From positions 1-64,000 of the forward strand of contig NZ_VOBR01000037.1 of assembly GCF_007845675.1 (NCBI RefSeq): DNA of 64,000 nucleotides. Reading direction: 5' to 3'. Source of the stretch: Lentzea tibetensis. GTDB lineage: Bacteria; Actinomycetota; Actinomycetes; Mycobacteriales; Pseudonocardiaceae. Every line of letters starts with the position of its first letter. Positions within the stretch are counted from its first letter, which is position 1. This document shows, piece by piece, positions 40,372 through 50,232 of the stretch. The notes beneath the pieces were generated by a model. The model did no database searches and was not told where the DNA came from. It saw only the letters and a list, made by a program, of their open reading frames with translations. A program made the translations under genes and the position numbers.

Positions 40372-41643
40372 GTGGCCCGGTATCGCGCGTACACGGCGCA
40401 CCATCTGGAAAAGCTCACCGCGCGCACCCGGTTCTCCGCTGACGAGCGTTTGGCGATGCGGGCGGTCGCGGCCGTGCTGCCCTTTCGCAGCAACGAGTAC
40501 GTCGTCGACGAGCTGATCGACTGGCTGGCCGTTCCCGACGACCCGATCTTCCGGTTGACGTTTCCGCAGCCGGACATGTTGCCGCAGGCCGATCTCGACC
40601 GGATGGTCGATCTGCTGCGCCGCGAGGCGAGCGGGAACGAACTGCGAACCGCCGCCAACGAGATTCGGCTGAGCCTCAGTCCGCACCCCGGCGGCCAGCT
40701 CGACCTGAACACGCCGGAACTGCGCGGCGAGCACCTTTCCGGAATGCAGCACAAGTACCGGGAAACGCTGCTGTTCTTCCCCCGCCAGGGGCAGACCTGT
40801 CACGCCTACTGCACCTACTGCTTCCGGTGGCCGCAGTTCGTCGGCGAACCGTCGATGAAGATGGCGACCGACGACGTGGACGCGTTGTGCGCGTATCTGC
40901 TGGAGCACCCCGAAATCACCAGTGTGCTGATCACCGGTGGTGATCCGCTGGTGATGAGTGCCGATGTGCTCGCGCGTTATCTGGAACCGTTGCTGGACCC
41001 GCGTTTCGAGTCGCTGGAATCCATCCGGATCGGCACGAAGGCGTTGTCCTACTGGCCGTACCGGTTCCTGACCGACCCGGACGCCGACGACCTGCTGCGG
41101 CTGTTCGAACGGGTCGTCGCGTCCGGCAGGCACCTGGCGCTGATGGCGCACTTCTCGCACCCCAACGAGCTGTCGCCGCCGGTCGCGCGCGAGGCGTTGC
41201 GCAAGGTGCGCGAGACGGGCGCCGTCGTGCGCTGCCAGGCGCCGCTCATCCGCGGCGTCAACGACGACCCCGCGGTCTGGTCGGCCCTCTGGCGGCAGCT
41301 CACCGTGCTCGGTGCCGTGCCGTACTACATGTTCGTCGAGCGGGACACCGGGCCGAAGGACTACTTCGCCGTGCCGCTGGCCCGCGCGTCCGAGATCTTC
41401 TGCGACGCCTACCGCGGCGTGTCCGGCCTCGCGCGCACCGTGCGCGGCCCGATCATGTCGGCCACACCGGGCAAGGTGATGGTGGACGGCGTCGCGGACG
41501 TCGCGGGCGAGCGGGTCTTCGTACTGCACTTCGTCCAGGCGCGCGACCCGGAGCTGGTCAACCGCCCGTTCTTCGCGAAGTTCGATCCGGCCGCGACCTG
41601 GCTCTCCGACCTCGAGCCCGCGTTCGGGCCGTTCCCGTTCTGA
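40372..41643 (+). CDS. KamA-type lysine 2,3-aminomutase (radical SAM)
   Basis: 423 residues from GTG 40372. Radical SAM cluster C143-x3-C147-x2-C150 (CHAYCTYC), ITGGDPL, and C-terminal GPIMSATPGKVMVDG. Family enzymes use PLP and SAM to move the alpha-amino group of lysine to the beta position. The next gene is a GNAT acetyltransferase sharing one base (TGATG), the same layout as ablA-ablB, which make N-acetyl-beta-lysine, an osmolyte. Substrate not proven; antibiotic beta-amino acid precursors are an alternative. Confidence 0.83.
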   Translation: MARYRAYTAHHLEKLTARTRFSADERLAMRAVAAVLPFRSNEYVVDELIDWLAVPDDPIFRLTFPQPDMLPQADLDRMVDLLRREASGNELRTAANEIRLSLSPHPGGQLDLNTPELRGEHLSGMQHKYRETLLFFPRQGQTCHAYCTYCFRWPQFVGEPSMKMATDDVDALCAYLLEHPEITSVLITGGDPLVMSADVLARYLEPLLDPRFESLESIRIGTKALSYWPYRFLTDPDADDLLRLFERVVASGRHLALMAHFSHPNELSPPVAREALRKVRETGAVVRCQAPLIRGVNDDPAVWSALWRQLTVLGAVPYYMFVERDTGPKDYFAVPLARASEIFCDAYRGVSGLARTVRGPIMSATPGKVMVDGVADVAGERVFVLHFVQARDPELVNRPFFAKFDPAATWLSDLEPAFGPFPF

Positions 41644-42077
41644 TGCGCCTCACCCGCGCCGAGGCCCGGCACGCCGACGAGCTCACCGAACTGGTGCTGA
41701 GCTCGAAGGCGTACGAGGGCGACTACGCGTCGATCCTCGACGGCTACCGCGTCACCGCCGGCTACGTGGAGCGCAACGTCGTGTTCCTGGCCGAGCGGAA
41801 CGGCGAGGTGCTCGGCTTCTACGGCCTCGTCGTCGACTCGGCCGAGCTGGACATCATGTTCGTGGCCAACGAGGCGCAGGGCCTTGGCGTTGGGGCATTG
41901 CTGGTCGAGCACATGCTCGACCAGGCGAGGCAACGTGGGATCAGCGCGGTCCGGGTCGTGTCGCACCCGCCGGCGGCCGGCTTCTACGAACGGATGGGCG
42001 CCCGCCGGATCGGCGTGATCCCGGCGCGTCCGCCCGAGGTCAGGTGGGAACGGCCGGAGCTGGTCTTCGACGTCTGA
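41643..42077 (+). CDS. GNAT-family N-acetyltransferase
   Basis: 144 residues. Acetyl-CoA loop NEAQGLGVGALLVEHML (Q-x-x-G-x-G) and AAGFYERMGARRIG at the end are typical GNAT features. Its ATG overlaps the aminomutase stop, so it is translationally coupled and may acetylate the aminomutase product. It is shorter than classical AblB proteins, so the match is functional inference only. Confidence 0.85.
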   Translation: MRLTRAEARHADELTELVLSSKAYEGDYASILDGYRVTAGYVERNVVFLAERNGEVLGFYGLVVDSAELDIMFVANEAQGLGVGALLVEHMLDQARQRGISAVRVVSHPPAAGFYERMGARRIGVIPARPPEVRWERPELVFDV

Positions 42078-42119
42078 CCGCCCCTATGCTCGAACGTTCG
42101 AGCATCCTTGGGGGACAAC

Positions 42120-42578
42120 ATGACTCGAGCAGCCCACGTCCTCGCCGCGGCCACCCTCCTCGCCGCCGCGCTGACCGCCGCCCTCACCGGAACCGCCAAC
42201 GCCTGCAGCTGCTTCCCGTCGACCGAGGCGGAGCGGTTCCAGCGCGCGGACCACGTGTTCGTGGCGAAGATCGAGAGCAAGACGGTGGAGCCGGGTGACC
42301 CGTCGACGCCGTACGACGACAAGAACCGTTTCACCGCGAAGGTGCGCAAGCAGCACAAGGGAAGCGTCCCGCACCGGGTGGACGTCGTGACGCTGGTGCA
42401 GGGTTCGTTGTGCGGCCTGCACCTGAACGTCGGCGAGGCCTACCTGGTGTTCGCGTTCGGCGACTCGGCCGACAAGCGGGTCGACACGAATCTGTGCAGC
42501 GGCACGCGCCTCGCCTCGCAGGGCCCGCCGACCACCACGCCCTGCACCACCCCGACGACATCACCGCCGTCGACCTAG
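42120..42578 (+). CDS. Secreted TIMP-like protein
   Basis: 152 residues from ATG 42120 (GGGGGAC upstream). Signal peptide about 1-27; the mature protein begins at or next to CSCFPS. It continues DHVFVAKIESK, KVRKQHKGSVPHRVDVVT and GLHLNVGEAYLVFAF, the NTR/TIMP-type OB fold of bacterial tissue-inhibitor-of-metalloproteinase homologues. In TIMPs the N-terminal Cys chelates the protease zinc. A Thr/Pro-rich tail replaces the membrane anchor seen in many relatives. Confidence 0.68.
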   Translation: MTRAAHVLAAATLLAAALTAALTGTANACSCFPSTEAERFQRADHVFVAKIESKTVEPGDPSTPYDDKNRFTAKVRKQHKGSVPHRVDVVTLVQGSLCGLHLNVGEAYLVFAFGDSADKRVDTNLCSGTRLASQGPPTTTPCTTPTTSPPST

Positions 42579-42645
42579 ACATGGCGACCTGGACGCGGCG
42601 GCCCGGACGTGGCGACCTGGGCGCCGGCGACCCGGACGCGGCGAC

Positions 42646-43764
42646 TCACGCGCCGGCGACCCGGACCTCGGAGACGACCTGGCGCACCAGGACGCGCAGC
42701 GCCTCGCGGTCGACGGTGCTCGCGTCCTCGGCCAGCCATTCGCCGATCTCCTGCACGAACTGCTCGGGTGTCATCGGCGGCGCGTCGACGTCGAGGTACT
42801 GGTCAGCGGTGACCTCGCCGGACCGGTTGGGGTAGATGACCAGCGCGCCGCGCACGTCGAGCCACGGCAGCAGCTCGCGGAACGCCTCGACGCCCTCCGG
42901 CAGCTGCATGCCGCCGCCGCGGAACGGGTGGCCGTTGCGCCACAGCGTGCCGTCGGTGTCCGCGCTGTAGTGGCCGGGCAGCCACGCCTTCGACTCGATC
43001 AGCACGAGCCGCTGTCCGCACAGGACGGCGTGGTCGACGTCGGCGAACACCGAGCCGGGCCACGCGAGGCCGTGGAAGATCCGCGCGCCGGGCAGATGCG
43101 TCAGGTATTCGGTGAGCAGCTGTGCCGTCAACCGTTCGCGTCGGTGTTCACCCGGACGGCCGAAAACCGTATTCCCGTCGTACTCAGAAGCGAACGCCCG
43201 TTCGGCCCTGAACGCGGCCACGTAGCGGCGCGCCAACCGGAACGCGCCGTAACCGGAAGCGCCGACCAGCGGCAGCCAGACGGTCAGCAGCAGCGGCGAC
43301 AACGGCATCGTCAACGGCAGCAGGAGCACGAACCAGCTGCTCAGCGCGAGCGCCGCGGGGGCGTGCCCGAGGCTCACCGACGGCACGAAACGCACCCGCA
43401 CCGCCTGGTCGACGTCGTGCCACCAGTCCAGGTCGTCGAGGTCGACGCGCGGGCGCGGCGGCACGAAAGTCGGGTCGTCGCCGAAGTCGCGCAACCTGCC
43501 CGTACGGCCTGTTCTCCGAGGTCGCGGGCGTGCTGCCGGACGTGTCCGCACGACCGTCGGCCGGTCGTAGTCGGCGCGCCGCACCGGGTCCTTCAGCGTC
43601 TCGTAAGCCTCTTGGAGCATGCGGAAACCGCCGGACGTCCCACCCGCGTCGGGGTGCATGACCTTGGCGAGGTTCCGGTACGCCGACTTGATCTCCGCCG
43701 CTGACGCGCTCCGGCTTACTCCGAGCAACTCGTAGTAATCGACCCCGCGCACGACACCGCCCAT
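42646..43764 (-). CDS. DnaJ-NERD fusion membrane protein
   Basis: 372 residues. N-terminal J domain (about 8-68) with the HPD triad at 37-39, a Pro/Arg-rich linker, two transmembrane helices (about 139-160 and 163-182), and a C-terminal NERD nuclease-related domain (about 205-310; [23 protein letters not shown]). The J domain should recruit Hsp70 and NERD proteins are predicted nucleases. The fusion with a membrane anchor is unusual but known in actinobacteria as far as recalled. Confidence 0.85.
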   Translation of the reverse strand: MGGVVRGVDYYELLGVSRSASAAEIKSAYRNLAKVMHPDAGGTSGGFRMLQEAYETLKDPVRRADYDRPTVVRTRPAARPRPRRTGRTGRLRDFGDDPTFVPPRPRVDLDDLDWWHDVDQAVRVRFVPSVSLGHAPAALALSSWFVLLLPLTMPLSPLLLTVWLPLVGASGYGAFRLARRYVAAFRAERAFASEYDGNTVFGRPGEHRRERLTAQLLTEYLTHLPGARIFHGLAWPGSVFADVDHAVLCGQRLVLIESKAWLPGHYSADTDGTLWRNGHPFRGGGMQLPEGVEAFRELLPWLDVRGALVIYPNRSGEVTADQYLDVDAPPMTPEQFVQEIGEWLAEDASTVDREALRVLVRQVVSEVRVAGA

Positions 43765-43858
43765 CTTCCGCGTTGTGCGGCAAACCTTATTGGGTCACAC
43801 ACTTTCGCAGGGCATACGGTCGCGTTACCACGAGCTAGGGTGATCAGAGGAGTAGTTG

Positions 43859-43928
43859 GGGCCTGTAGCGCAGTGGTCGACGCGCCCTCCTCGGAGGGAA
43901 CACGCCGGTTCGAATCCGGCCGGTCCCG
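43859..43928 (+). pseudogene. tRNA-like sequence with collapsed anticodon arm
   Basis: Acceptor strands GGGCCTG / CGGTCCC pair with one mismatch and one wobble; TA at 8-9; D-arm GCGC...GCGC perfect; T-arm GCCGG-TTCGAAT-CCGGC perfect. Only 18 bases lie between D and T stems (normally 22-23), forming CCTCC-TC-GGAGG, so no 7-base anticodon loop is possible. Probably a decayed tRNA or a tRNA-like RNA. Confidence 0.45.
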
Positions 43929-44019
43929 CTCATCAACCGGGACGACCATTGACTCAGTGGTCTAGTCCACTTAACTTGAGTGTTGCGCCGCCGCGCCGTC
44001 ATCCCATCGAGGAGACCGT

Positions 44020-45249
<1,230 letters not shown>

Positions 45250-45280
45250 TGACCAGGAGCGCCAGGCGCAGGATCTGCAC

Positions 45281-45688
45281 ATGGATCCGCTCGAGAACCT
45301 GCGCCGCCTGTGCCTGGCGCTTCCGGAGACCACCGAACGGCTCTCGCACGGCGAGCCGACCTGGTTCGTCCGCGAGAAGAAGACGTTCGTGACCTACGCG
45401 GACCACCACCACGACAGCGAACACCTCGCGTTCTGGTGCGCGGCACCGCCGGGCGTGCAGGAGGCGCTGGTCGCCACCGACCCGTCGCACTACTTCCGCC
45501 CGCCCTACGTCGGGCACCGCGGCTGGCTCGGCGTGTACCTCGACGTGCCGCTGGACTGGGACGCCGTCGCCGAGGTCGTCGAGGACGCCTATCGGGTGGT
45601 CGCGCCGAAGAAGCTGGTCGCTGAGCTGGATGCTTCGAGTTGCCGGTCGTCGCGACCTGGCGCACCCTCCCCGCATGGCGACCTGTGA
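45281..45688 (+). CDS. MmcQ/YjbR-family protein
   Basis: 135 residues. LRRLCLALPETTERLSHGEPTWFVREKKTFVTY, HYFRPPYVGHRGWLGVYLD and VEDAYRVVAPKKLVAEL are the standard family blocks (DNA-binding-like, CyaY fold). Role unknown across the family. The end overlaps the next gene by 14 bp. Confidence 0.88.
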   Translation: MDPLENLRRLCLALPETTERLSHGEPTWFVREKKTFVTYADHHHDSEHLAFWCAAPPGVQEALVATDPSHYFRPPYVGHRGWLGVYLDVPLDWDAVAEVVEDAYRVVAPKKLVAELDASSCRSSRPGAPSPHGDL

Positions 45689-45935
45689 CGTTTGCGGCAA
45701 CGACTACTGGCTGGCCTTCGAGGTGCGCACCGTCGGTGGCGGCGTGTACCACTTCGACAGCTTCGAGTGCGCGATCCAGAAGCTGGCCCCGCGCTGCGAG
45801 CACTGCGACTGCCGGATCCTCGGCCACGGTGTCGAGGTGTCCGGGCAGTTCTTCTGCTGCGCGCACTGCGCGCGCTCGGGGGCTTCCGGGCTCGGTGCGG
45901 AGATCCGCGACACCGTCGGCGCGCATCCGGGCTGA
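45675..45935 (+). CDS. Small zinc-ribbon protein
   Basis: 86 residues from ATG 45675. Four Cys pairs in the pattern CDVC, FECAIQ, CEHCDC and CCAHC with conserved HFDSFECAIQKLAP, typical of short actinobacterial zinc-ribbon proteins. Function unknown; likely structural zinc. Confidence 0.75.
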   Translation: MATCDVCGNDYWLAFEVRTVGGGVYHFDSFECAIQKLAPRCEHCDCRILGHGVEVSGQFFCCAHCARSGASGLGAEIRDTVGAHPG

Positions 45936-45973
45936 TTCTGCGTCTGATTCTGCGCCTGATTCTGCCTGCGGCC

Positions 45974-45998
45974 AGGCGTGAGCGGGCTGCTCACGCCT
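45974..45998. terminator. Hairpin between convergent genes
   Basis: Perfect 10-bp stem AGGCGTGAGC / GCTCACGCCT with a 5-base loop. Just upstream are three imperfect CTGATTCTGCG repeats (45932-45966). Confidence 0.7.
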
Positions 45999-46003
45999 CC
46001 GCC

Positions 46004-46030
46004 TGTGGACAACTCGCGTCCTGTGGACAA
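46004..46030. other. Pair of DnaA-box-like sites
   Basis: TGTGGACAA at 46004-46012 and 46022-46030, same orientation, starts 18 bp apart; each is the reverse complement of the actinobacterial DnaA box TTGTCCACA. No replication genes nearby, so a DnaA-titration site or chance are both possible. Confidence 0.35.
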
Positions 46031-46217
46031 CTCGTGGTGCGGCGACCCTCGCGCACCCGGAACTGTCGGTGTCAGCTGGAAGAATCAAATCAAGGGCTCC
46101 CCTTGGGCGGGGGACCCCTGTGTCAACGTGTCCGGCGAACTCACGGCACGTGGACCGCGCCGCCCAAGCGCCGTCGGAGCCCTTCGACAGGCGCCTTCAC
46201 CGAGCCGAGCGGCCCGG

Positions 46218-47162
46218 TCAGGGGGCCTCGAACAGCGTCGACACGGACTCACCGACGTTGATCCGGCGCATGGCCTCGGCGAGCGCCGGAGCGACGGACA
46301 GCACCCGCAGCTTGGGCACGCGCTTCTCGTCGGGGATGGGCACGCTGTTCGTCGTCACGATCTCCAGCACGTCGTCCTCGGCCTGCAGCCGGTCGAGCGC
46401 CCCGGCCGAGAACAGCCCGTGCGTGCAGGCGACCCGGAACGGCCCCGCGCCGCGTTCGCGCAGCTTGCCGAGCAGCTCGAACACCGTGCTGCCCTTGGCG
46501 ATCTCGTCGTCGAGGATGATCACGTCCTTGCCGGACACCTCACCGATGACGGTCGAGATCTGCACCTTGTCGTCCGCGAACCGCTGTTTGGCGCCCGCCG
46601 CGACGGGCGCGCCGAGGATGCGCGCGAAGTGCGCGGCCTCCTTGGCGTTGCCCAGATCGGGTGACACGACGACGGTGTTGGACAGGTCCAGCCGGGAGAA
46701 GTGCGCGGCCAGCTCGCGCAGTGCGTGCAGGTGGTCGACGGGCACGCTGAAGAACCCGTGCACCTGCGGCGAGTGCAGGGTCAGCGCGAGCACGCGCGAC
46801 GCGCCCGAGGCGACCAGCAGGTCCGCGACCAGGCGTCCGCCGATGGAGATGCGCGGCGCGTCCTTCTTGTCGGAGCGCGCGTACGCGTAGTGCGGCAGCA
46901 CGACGGTCGTGCGCGCGGCGGAAGCACCGCGCGCGGCGTCGAGCATCAGGCACAACTCGACCAGGTTCTCCTGCACCGGCGGCACGAGCGGCTGGATCAG
47001 GAACACGTCGCGTTCGCGGCAGTTGTCCTGGAGCTGCACCTCGAGGCAGTCGTTGGCGAACCGGGTCACACGCGTGGGTGACAGCGGCGTCCCGAGGTGC
47101 GCGCAGATCTCCGAAGCGAGCGAAGGATGGGCACTACCACTGAAAACAACGATGTCACGCAC
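46218..47162 (-). CDS. Ribose-phosphate pyrophosphokinase homologue
   Basis: 314 residues, normal length for Prs. PRPP-binding loop DVIILDDEIAKGSTVFELL (about 213-231) and VVSPDLGNAKEAAHFA; N-terminal IVVFSGSAHPSLASEICAHLG; LPHYAYARSDKKDAPR matches the catalytic flexible region. Makes PRPP from ribose-5-phosphate and ATP for nucleotide, His and Trp synthesis. The Asn in SPDLGN and changes near the loop suggest a second, diverged paralogue rather than the main enzyme. Confidence 0.88.
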   Translation of the reverse strand: MRDIVVFSGSAHPSLASEICAHLGTPLSPTRVTRFANDCLEVQLQDNCRERDVFLIQPLVPPVQENLVELCLMLDAARGASAARTTVVLPHYAYARSDKKDAPRISIGGRLVADLLVASGASRVLALTLHSPQVHGFFSVPVDHLHALRELAAHFSRLDLSNTVVVSPDLGNAKEAAHFARILGAPVAAGAKQRFADDKVQISTVIGEVSGKDVIILDDEIAKGSTVFELLGKLRERGAGPFRVACTHGLFSAGALDRLQAEDDVLEIVTTNSVPIPDEKRVPKLRVLSVAPALAEAMRRINVGESVSTLFEAP

Positions 47163-47171
47163 GCGGCGAGC

Positions 47172-47642
47172 CTAGTCAACGAACAGGATCAACTTTCCGT
47201 CCTTGAAGAACGGCTGGAGGTTCCCGCGCGTGTCGACCGCCGTGATCCCCGCCGGGAGCACCTGCTCGATCGCGCTGAACGCCAGGATGTCCGACACGCC
47301 GTGCCTGCCGCGCAGCGAGCGCTGGCCGGGGAACCGCAGCGCCCTGCCCTCTCTGCGCTGCTTGTGCGCCGAGACCGCCTCCGCGGCGCCCAGCCGCAGC
47401 GTCTCGGGGCCCGCCACGTAGCCGGCCGACGACGCCACGCCGAAACCCTGCGCGACGAGCGTGGCCATCACGGCCTCGGACGGGCCGATCGGCAGCATGA
47501 ACGACATCGCGTGGTGGTCGTTGACCTCGTGCACGCACACCGTCCGCGCGGTCGGCAGCACGGTGTCGTGCAGCTCGATCGCGATCTTCTCTGCTTCCCA
47601 GCGGTTGTGGTGGCCCGCGTCAGCACCTACCCAGACGCTCAA
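47172..47642 (-). CDS. Hypothetical protein coupled to the PHP gene
   Basis: 156 residues from a TTG at 47642 that overlaps the upstream stop (TTGA). VWVGADAGHHNRWEAEKIAIELHDTVLP, HEVNDHHAMSFMLPIGPSEAVMA and SDILAFSAIEQVLPAGI show a compact alpha/beta protein, family not recognised. Between a Tat-exported phosphoesterase and prs-like gene. Confidence 0.6.
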   Translation of the reverse strand: MSVWVGADAGHHNRWEAEKIAIELHDTVLPTARTVCVHEVNDHHAMSFMLPIGPSEAVMATLVAQGFGVASSAGYVAGPETLRLGAAEAVSAHKQRREGRALRFPGQRSLRGRHGVSDILAFSAIEQVLPAGITAVDTRGNLQPFFKDGKLILFVD

Positions 47643-49171
47643 CGGACCTCCACGAAGATCGGATTGCTGTAACACCAGAGGTCCTCCCACGGGTTTGCGG
47701 CGCCAGGCACGTCCGCCTGCGGCTCGAAGCCTCGATTCCCGTCGGTACCACGCAGACGCAGGTAAAACGGTTCACGGACGTTCCGGAAAGTGTGCGTGAA
47801 GACGGAGTAGTGCCACCGCGGCTCGAACGACTCCTCCACCGAAACACGGGGGCTGACCATAGCCGCACGGTCGTGAGAAGGCCCGGTGACCGCGCCGCGG
47901 ATCAGGTCGATTCTGCGCAACTTCGGAATCAGGCCCGCACTGTTCGGACGCGTCGCCCGCCGCACCTTGACCACCACGGTCACGTCGCTGCCGCGCCGCA
48001 CCCGCAGGCGCTCACCCAGCGTCGCGCCGCCACCGGAGCCGTAGACGCTGAACCGCAGGTCCTCGACGAGCCCGCCGTGCGTCACCCACACCCGGCCCGC
48101 GCGCAGGCCCTCCATGACAGCGCCGCGAGTCCGCCTGCGCGCGCCGACGACGGTGCGGCTGAACTCGCACGGGAAGAAGTCGACGTACGGCGGCAGCACC
48201 TGCGGCGGCCCGGCGTCGATCGGGTCGAGGTGCTTGCCGAACAGGTCGAACTGGTTGCCAGGCTCGGTCACGCGGACGATCGTGTCGCGCGAGTTGAAGT
48301 GCGAGTCCGAGTTGCTGGTGATCCACCAGCCGCGGCCCTCGGCGAGCAGCGCGTCCCACATGCCGCCGACCTTCGCCGTCATCCAGTCGAACCCGCCGTA
48401 CGTGCGGTACGCCTCCGCCGGGTAGGCGGGCCACGAGTTGCCGCCGGGGCTGTTCGCGTACCCGCCGCGGTGGCCGCCCGGACCGCGCAACGGGTCGCCG
48501 TCGCCCTGCGCACCGGGCGAGCCCTCCATGCCGACAACGATGTCAGGTGCCAGGTCCCGCATGTTCCGCAGCTCGTGCGGCGCGACGCGGCCGTTGCGCA
48601 TCGGGTGGTTCACGAACACCAGCGCCGACTTCATGGTGCCGTTGCGGATCTTGGTCTGCAGCCAGCGGACCGCGTCGAGCGCCTTGGCCTCGTTGGCCGG
48701 GTTCGACGCCTCCTGGCCGTTCAGCCGCCAGTCGAACTGCCGCTCGAAGTCGCGCAGCACGCCGGCCTCGTCCCGGCAGTCCTCGAAGAACACCGTGCCG
48801 TGCTCGGCGCCGGGCACGTTCCACTCCATCCCGTGCCACAGCAACAGGTGCGGGAACTTCCGCGCCGCGCGCGCGACGTCCGCGGCGGTCGCCTCGACGG
48901 AGTTCTTCTCGTGCGACTGGTGGCCGTGATCGGTGATCACGAGCCAGTCCGTGCCGTGCCGCAGCGCGCCCCGCAGCTGCTGCTCGATCGTGTACATGCC
49001 GTCGTACGAATACTGCGTGTGCACGTGGTGGTCGCCGGAAAGCCATTGGTAAGAAGACGTCGCCGACGCGCTACCGGTGCCGAGTGCTCCCGCGACCCCC
49101 ACTGCGCCCGCTCCCTGAAGGAAACGTCTACGGGCAAGTTCGTGCACTCGTGCCTCCCCGGCAAATGACAT
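47639..49171 (-). CDS. Tat-exported PHP-type phosphoesterase
   Basis: 510 residues. Twin-Arg signal ARRRFLQGAGAVGV at about 13-30. PHP-type metal sites: GDHHVHTQYSYDG, VITDHGH, LLWHGMEWN, VNHPMRNGR and SNSDSHFNS supply His/Asp/Glu ligands of a trinuclear centre. The C-terminal ~150 residues are a beta domain. Probably hydrolyses an extracellular phosphoester; substrate unknown. The last 4 bp overlap the next gene. Confidence 0.85.
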   Translation of the reverse strand: MSFAGEARVHELARRRFLQGAGAVGVAGALGTGSASATSSYQWLSGDHHVHTQYSYDGMYTIEQQLRGALRHGTDWLVITDHGHQSHEKNSVEATAADVARAARKFPHLLLWHGMEWNVPGAEHGTVFFEDCRDEAGVLRDFERQFDWRLNGQEASNPANEAKALDAVRWLQTKIRNGTMKSALVFVNHPMRNGRVAPHELRNMRDLAPDIVVGMEGSPGAQGDGDPLRGPGGHRGGYANSPGGNSWPAYPAEAYRTYGGFDWMTAKVGGMWDALLAEGRGWWITSNSDSHFNSRDTIVRVTEPGNQFDLFGKHLDPIDAGPPQVLPPYVDFFPCEFSRTVVGARRRTRGAVMEGLRAGRVWVTHGGLVEDLRFSVYGSGGGATLGERLRVRRGSDVTVVVKVRRATRPNSAGLIPKLRRIDLIRGAVTGPSHDRAAMVSPRVSVEESFEPRWHYSVFTHTFRNVREPFYLRLRGTDGNRGFEPQADVPGAANPWEDLWCYSNPIFVEVR

Positions 49172-49262
49172 AGCGGTGCGTGGAGGCTAGTCCGATCGGG
49201 GGAGGTTGAGGTATCCGACGAATGGCTGGAGAGCGAATTCTTCAGGAGTTCGTAGCAAACGA

Positions 49263-50069
49263 CTAGATGGGCAGAAGATCGAATCCGTCGAGGAACGGCA
49301 ACGCGCCGATCTGCTGCAACGCCGCCAGTCCCAGCCACACCGACAGCAGCGTGACGACCGGCGCCACGATCGCCATCTCGACCACGCCACCGGTCTTCAT
49401 CCGCATGATCTTCGGCGGCGCGACCGGGAACCACGTCTTGCCGCCGATCGGGATCGGCCACAGGATCGGGCAGCCCTGCTCGGTGATCGCGTCACCGACG
49501 TAGTGCGCGAAGCAGCCGACACCGACGGCGATGCCGCAGGCCGCCGCGCTCGCGGACGTCTGCGCGGTCCAGGCGATCATCGCCCAGGTGATGAGCCCGG
49601 ACGTCACGGTGATCCACAAGGCGTCCTGCTTGGGGCACCAGTCGTTCATGATCCCGCGCACCGCCAGCCCGGCGAACAGGAACATCATCACGGGCAGCGC
49701 CCACTTCTGGCTGGTCTGCACGACCGTCGTCGTCAGCACCGCCGCGACCACCGCGAACACCAGCGTGTGGGTGAGCCCGCGGTGCCCGCCGTCGCGCTTC
49801 GAGTCGCGTTTCGTGCGCGTGATCCGGTAGACGACGCTGCTCAGCGCGTTGATGCCCGCCGAGGCGCCCGAACTCAGCGCGCCGAACGTCCGGGAGATCG
49901 TCGAACCGGGGTGGTCGAGGTCGGGCAGCAGCGCCGCGCCGGTCGCGAGCACCGCGCCGACGGCCCAGCTCTGCGGGCTCAGCTGGCCGATCGGGTGGCT
50001 GGCCGCCAGCGCGGTCACCGCCGACCACGCCAGCAGTCCGCTCATCGCATGCGTTGGCCCCGTTGACAC
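49263..50069 (-). CDS. YdjM-type membrane metal-dependent hydrolase
   Basis: 268 residues, about seven transmembrane helices. N-terminal THAMSGLLAWSAV and GAALLPDLDHPGSTISR carry the His and DxDH residues of the LexA-regulated, membrane-bound YdjM family (DUF457). HRGLTHTL is the second metal-binding segment. Biological role not defined. Confidence 0.85.
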   Translation of the reverse strand: MSTGPTHAMSGLLAWSAVTALAASHPIGQLSPQSWAVGAVLATGAALLPDLDHPGSTISRTFGALSSGASAGINALSSVVYRITRTKRDSKRDGGHRGLTHTLVFAVVAAVLTTTVVQTSQKWALPVMMFLFAGLAVRGIMNDWCPKQDALWITVTSGLITWAMIAWTAQTSASAAACGIAVGVGCFAHYVGDAITEQGCPILWPIPIGGKTWFPVAPPKIMRMKTGGVVEMAIVAPVVTLLSVWLGLAALQQIGALPFLDGFDLLPI

Positions 50070-50232
50070 CCGTGCGCCTCCTGTTGATCACCCGAACGTG
50101 CGCACAGTAGCCGCGCACTCCGACAGTCATCACGCAAACGCGGGAGAAGTGGCTCACCGTTGAGACGCGAGTGAGACGCCACCACCTCCGTTCGGGAGCA
50201 AAAGGGGAGCGGAGGGTGATGACGTCCGGGCC

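Noticed and set aside
42579-42645. Repeated GGCGACCTGGACGCGGCG-like units
   Set aside because: Short degenerate tandem similarity at the end of a gene; no function inferred.
45932-45970. Three CTGATTCTGCG direct repeats
   Set aside because: Short imperfect repeats of no recognised class; no spacer structure, so not a CRISPR or iteron array.
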